DNA of 9,679 nucleotides. Origin: an uncultured Bacteroidales bacterium (GTDB taxonomy: Bacteria; Bacteroidota; Bacteroidia; Bacteroidales; P3). The notes under the pieces are model-generated. The model was not told the DNA's origin, ran no database searches, and saw nothing but the letters and a program-made list of their open reading frames with translations. Both the position numbers and the translations under genes were made by a program. The DNA lies in assembly GCA_947174375.1 (NCBI GenBank), contig CAMWIS010000053.1, forward strand, positions 1-9,679. The letters are read 5' to 3'. Shown here piece by piece: positions 6,501 through 9,679 of the stretch (within the stretch, counting starts at the first letter, position 1; every line of letters starts with the position of its first letter).

Positions 6501-8636
6501 ATGAAAATCTACAACACGCAAGACATCCGTAACATCGCCCTGCTCGGCGGCGCCAAATCCGGCAAGACCACGCTGGCGGAGGCTATGGCCTTTGAAGGTA
6601 AGGCCATTACCCGCATGGGCTCCGTGGACGACAAGAATACCGCGTCCGACTACCGCGACATCGAAACCGAAAAACAGATTTCCGTCACGGCCAGCCTGCT
6701 TTACGCCGAATTCAACGACCGCAAAATCAACATCCTCGACACGCCCGGCACGCCCGACTTTATCGGCGAGCCCATCGGCGCACTGCACGCGGTGGAAGCG
6801 GGCGTCGTGCTCGTGAACGCCACCTCGGGCATCGAAGTGGGCACCGAAATCATCTGGCGGCGCGCGGCCAAACTGGAAACGCCCATCCTGTTCGCCGTCA
6901 ACCAGCTCGACCACGAGAAGGCCAATTTTGAAGACACCATCCGGCAGCTTAAGGAAAGCTTCGGCCCCAAGGTGACGGTGGTGCAGTATCCGGTGGCCAC
7001 GGGCGCACAATTCGACGCCGTGGTGGACTTGGTGTTGCAGAAGCTCATCACGTTCCCCAAAGACGGCGGCCCGGCCGTGCTGTCGGAAATACCCGAAAGC
7101 GAACGTCCGCGCGCCGATGAAATGTACAAACTGCTGGTGGAGGCTTCCGCACAGGGCGCCGACGACCTGATGGAAAAATACTTTGAGACCAACGACCTGA
7201 CGATAGACGAAATGCGGCGCGGCATCAAGTTAGGCTTGGGCAACCGCAGCGTCTTCCCCGTGATGTGCGTTTCGGCCAAGCAGAACAAGGGCGTGGCGCG
7301 ACTGCTCGAATTTATCGGCTACAACGTGATTCCGCCCACCGAAGGCCGCGGCCTGACGACCAAAGACGGCAACCCGTATACCTGCGACCCGGCCAAACCG
7401 ATGACGGCTTTCATCTTCAAGACGGCCAAAGAACCGCATATCGGCGACATCGCGTTCCTCAAAGTCATGGGCGGCGAAATAGCCGAGGGCATGGATATCG
7501 TCAACACCTGCACGGGCAACAAGGAACGCATCTCGCAGCTGATGACTGCGGTGGGCAAAAACCGCGTGAAGGTGGATAAGGCCGTGGCCGGCGACATCGT
7601 GCTGACGATGAAACTCAAGGACGCCAAATTCAACCAGACGCTGGCCGCCCCCTCCGAAAGCACGGTCTTTGCGGACATCGTTTATCCCGAACCGATTTTC
7701 ACGACGGCCATCAAGGCGGTGAACGCGACGGAAGACGAGAAGTTGGGCACGGCGCTGAACGAAATGCACCAGGCCGACCCGACCCTGCGCGTGGACTATT
7801 CGCGCGAGCTGAAACAACTGCTGTTGAGCGGTCAGGGCGAATACCATATTTCTATCGCCAAATGGATATTGGATAACCAATACAAAATCGCGACCGAATT
7901 CATCACGCCCAAAATCCCCTACCGCGAAACGATTACCAAGACGGCCGAAGCCATGTACCGCCACAAGAAACAGTCGGGCGGCGCGGGCCAGTTCGCCGAA
8001 GTGTCGCTCTATATCGAACCCTACGAGGAAGGCATGACGCCGCAGACCAAATACCCGATCCGCGGCACGGAGACCGTGGATTTGCCGTGGGGCGGCCGTT
8101 TGGTGTTCAACAACTGCATCGTGGGCGGCGCCATCGACGCCCGCTTTATGCCAGCCATCCTCAAAGGCGTGATGGAGAAGATGGAGGAAGGCCCGCTGAC
8201 GGGCTCCTACGCACGGGACATCGTGGTCAACGTGTTTGACGGCAAGATGCACCCCGTGGACTCCAACGAAATGGCGTTTAAACTGGCGGGCCGCAACGCG
8301 TTCAAGGAAGCGTTCAAGAATGCCGGCCCCAAGATTTTGGAACCGGTTTACGATACGGACGTCAACGTGCCCACCGACCGCATGGGCGATGTGATGACCG
8401 ACTTGCAGGGACGCCGCGCCATGGTGATGGGCATGGAGAGCGACGGCGCCTATCAGACGATTTTGGCGAAGGTGCCGCTGGCCGAAATGAACCGCTACGC
8501 CACCACGCTGTCGTCGCTGACATCGGGCCGCGCCGCCTACGGCATGAAGTTCGCCGAATACGCGCCGGTGCCCACCGACCTGCAGGCGGAACTGCTCAAA
8601 GCCTACGAGGCCTCGGCGGCTCAGGACGAAGAATAA
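6501..8636 (+). CDS. fusA2: Elongation factor G paralogue, EF-G2 type, predicted to lack normal GTPase activity
   Basis: This 711-residue protein has all five EF-G domains: G domain about 1-280, II about 300-385, III about 395-475, IV about 478-605 and V about 610-700. It is a translocation factor acting on the ribosome, but its GTPase motifs are altered. The P-loop G16-G-A-K-S-G21-K22-T23 is intact but not the AHIDAGKT of housekeeping EF-G. Switch I RGITI reads K58-Q-I-S61-V, losing the invariant Thr. Switch II DTPGHxDF reads D80-T-P-G-T84-P-D-F, so the catalytic His is Thr. NKxD reads N134-Q-L-D137. Domain IV is well kept (HKKQSGG at 488-494, H584 in MHPVDSNE, matching the E. coli tip His583), so translocation should remain. 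This pattern fits the Bacteroides EF-G2 reported to support translation without GTP hydrolysis. The start at 6501 was chosen because it follows the predicted promoter; an earlier in-frame ATG at 6273 would run antisense through the neighbouring gene. Confidence 0.93.
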   Translation: MKIYNTQDIRNIALLGGAKSGKTTLAEAMAFEGKAITRMGSVDDKNTASDYRDIETEKQISVTASLLYAEFNDRKINILDTPGTPDFIGEPIGALHAVEAGVVLVNATSGIEVGTEIIWRRAAKLETPILFAVNQLDHEKANFEDTIRQLKESFGPKVTVVQYPVATGAQFDAVVDLVLQKLITFPKDGGPAVLSEIPESERPRADEMYKLLVEASAQGADDLMEKYFETNDLTIDEMRRGIKLGLGNRSVFPVMCVSAKQNKGVARLLEFIGYNVIPPTEGRGLTTKDGNPYTCDPAKPMTAFIFKTAKEPHIGDIAFLKVMGGEIAEGMDIVNTCTGNKERISQLMTAVGKNRVKVDKAVAGDIVLTMKLKDAKFNQTLAAPSESTVFADIVYPEPIFTTAIKAVNATEDEKLGTALNEMHQADPTLRVDYSRELKQLLLSGQGEYHISIAKWILDNQYKIATEFITPKIPYRETITKTAEAMYRHKKQSGGAGQFAEVSLYIEPYEEGMTPQTKYPIRGTETVDLPWGGRLVFNNCIVGGAIDARFMPAILKGVMEKMEEGPLTGSYARDIVVNVFDGKMHPVDSNEMAFKLAGRNAFKEAFKNAGPKILEPVYDTDVNVPTDRMGDVMTDLQGRRAMVMGMESDGAYQTILAKVPLAEMNRYATTLSSLTSGRAAYGMKFAEYAPVPTDLQAELLKAYEASAAQDEE

Positions 8637-9679
8637 TTACGGACGGCGGTTTTTAAGCCGCACGAGTTCGTCCATATCGAACGATACCGACAACAGTTGT
8701 TGGTTAGCGACCGTTGGCGAGTCGGTGAAGAACAGCAGTACATGCGCCCCCACCGACAGCCAACGGTATTTATAGATGTAGCCGACGGCCAACTGATCGT
8801 ATAAGGGGGATAGATAAAACGGGTCGCCGAAATAGAGTTCGCTACCGTAGTCGCCATAGTATTGCATCTGCGGCTGGCCGTAATAGAACGTATTGCGCAG
8901 ATACAGCCCCTTCCAATCCAAATTCACGGTCGTTTCAAAGCCGAGGCCGACCTTGAGGCCGTAGTCGTCGCCCTCCCGCTTTTGGTCGGCGTCCCCCACG
9001 AGGCCCGCCGTCAGATAGATGGACTTGAACACCGACTGCAACACGGCGAAGTCGTAGCCCACGCGGAAGTCGTACTGCAAACGGTCGTACACCTTGCAGG
9101 TCTCGAACAAATCCCAGTCGCCGCGGTGGTGGTACATGAACTGCCCGTCGAAAAAGAAGCCGCCGAACCGCTTGGCGCCGCTCACACGGAAGATAACGCC
9201 GTCGCGCCGCCGCCCGACATCGGCCAGATACCAGTCTATCAAGCCTTCCAAATAGCCCGTTTCGGTCGTATATTGTCCCAGGAAGCCGTGCAACGTGTTG
9301 TTGAACGTGCGGAACGAAGTCGTGTAGTGGAACAGCCGGCTCGGCTTGAGGAGGTCGCGCGAGAAAAGCCCGGCCGCCACCATGAAATGATCGTCCTTGT
9401 ATTGATAGTAAATCCGCGGATCGACCTTATCCAAAAACGCGCCGGAGCCATAGCGCGTATAGAGGAACACGCCGCCCATCAACGCGTGGTGGCCGTACTG
9501 CACGCCGACCATAGGCGTCAACGTGGTGCCGACGATCGTGCGCGTGGGCAGGTAGTCCCAGCAGTCTTCCAAGTTGTCCAACATCGTGCGGAAGGCCACG
9601 GCATAGCGGAACTGGGGCCGAATCGTATCGGAGGCGACGGCGCGGCCTACGGCGGCGCTGCTGATTACTATATATATCA
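8637..9679 (-). CDS. Probable outer-membrane beta-barrel protein of unknown function, 5' end outside the window
   Basis: The frame is open from the stop at 8637-8639 to the right edge, giving 346 visible residues. A GTG at 9597 could be taken as a start, but the frame continues upstream through IYIVISSAAVGR-AVA-SD. That looks like the end of a signal peptide with an AVA cleavage site, so the true start probably lies just beyond the edge. The mature part has many short segments of alternating hydrophobic and polar residues rich in Y, F, W and G, with turn-like D/G/N-rich links, as in an outer-membrane barrel. Examples are the KVDPRIYYQYKDDHFMVAAG and YGSELYFGDPFYLSPLYDQL regions. It does not end in the usual terminal aromatic residue; a strand-like LLSVSF is followed by about 14 charged residues. 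I recall uncharacterised Bacteroidales proteins of this sort, but no function can be assigned. It converges on fusA2 with adjacent stop codons and no gap. Confidence 0.8.
   Translation of the reverse strand, partial: IYIVISSAAVGRAVASDTIRPQFRYAVAFRTMLDNLEDCWDYLPTRTIVGTTLTPMVGVQYGHHALMGGVFLYTRYGSGAFLDKVDPRIYYQYKDDHFMVAAGLFSRDLLKPSRLFHYTTSFRTFNNTLHGFLGQYTTETGYLEGLIDWYLADVGRRRDGVIFRVSGAKRFGGFFFDGQFMYHHRGDWDLFETCKVYDRLQYDFRVGYDFAVLQSVFKSIYLTAGLVGDADQKREGDDYGLKVGLGFETTVNLDWKGLYLRNTFYYGQPQMQYYGDYGSELYFGDPFYLSPLYDQLAVGYIYKYRWLSVGAHVLLFFTDSPTVANQQLLSVSFDMDELVRLKNRRP

Noticed and set aside
7230..8252. A 340-codon minus-strand open frame opposite the EF-G paralogue
   Set aside because: It is a codon-aligned shadow of a well-supported gene, with no promoter or domain.
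8646..8661. A short hairpin GCGG-TTTTTAAG-CCGC as a terminator between fusA2 and the barrel gene
   Set aside because: The stem is only four strong pairs, the T-run is in the loop and not after the stem, and no T-tract follows on either strand.

Overview
The window looks like part of a chromosome from a GC-rich member of the Bacteroidota, probably Bacteroidales. I judged GC content by eye and did not compute it. The evidence is threefold. Both strands of the one large intergenic region carry matches to the Bacteroidota -7 promoter element TAnnTTTG. The starts lack clear Shine-Dalgarno sequences and have A/T-rich leaders. The gene families also fit: a Bacteroides-type second EF-G, a one-chain GcvP, a Bacteroidales-style MutL beside a rhomboid, and a Bacteroidales-type barrel protein. 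A Rikenellaceae/Alistipes-like genome would fit the GC level, but I cannot prove the genus.

Layout. Positions 28-6331 hold five tightly packed minus-strand genes, transcribed from right to left. In order they are a 94-residue tail-anchored membrane protein, mutL, a rhomboid intramembrane serine protease, gcvP (glycine decarboxylase P-protein) and a 148-residue lipoprotein. Gaps are 21, 2, 47 and 3 bases, so this is probably one operon. A 169-base divergent region (6332-6500) separates it from a plus-strand gene at 6501-8636. That gene encodes an EF-G paralogue (EF-G2 / FusA2 type) with altered GTPase motifs, including loss of the catalytic histidine. The final gene, 8637 to the right edge, is on the minus strand and converges on fusA2 with no bases between the two stop codons. 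It encodes a probable outer-membrane beta-barrel protein of unknown function and is cut by the window edge.

How the genes relate. The left operon mixes DNA mismatch repair, membrane proteolysis, one-carbon/glycine metabolism and a surface or periplasmic lipoprotein. No single pathway links them, and the order may just be lineage synteny. The EF-G paralogue is the best-supported unusual gene. In Bacteroides thetaiotaomicron the related EF-G2 works in translation without GTPase activity and matters for gut colonisation and carbon starvation. The motif changes here predict the same behaviour. The divergent promoter region contains a two-copy direct repeat (T8-N6-TTTGAAAACCG, copies offset by 49 bases) that overlaps one predicted promoter on each strand. 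It is the most interesting non-coding structure in the window.

I see no tRNA, rRNA, CRISPR array, insertion sequence, phage gene, origin or convincing rho-independent terminator. This is mostly ordinary core chromosome, with no evident wholly new system.
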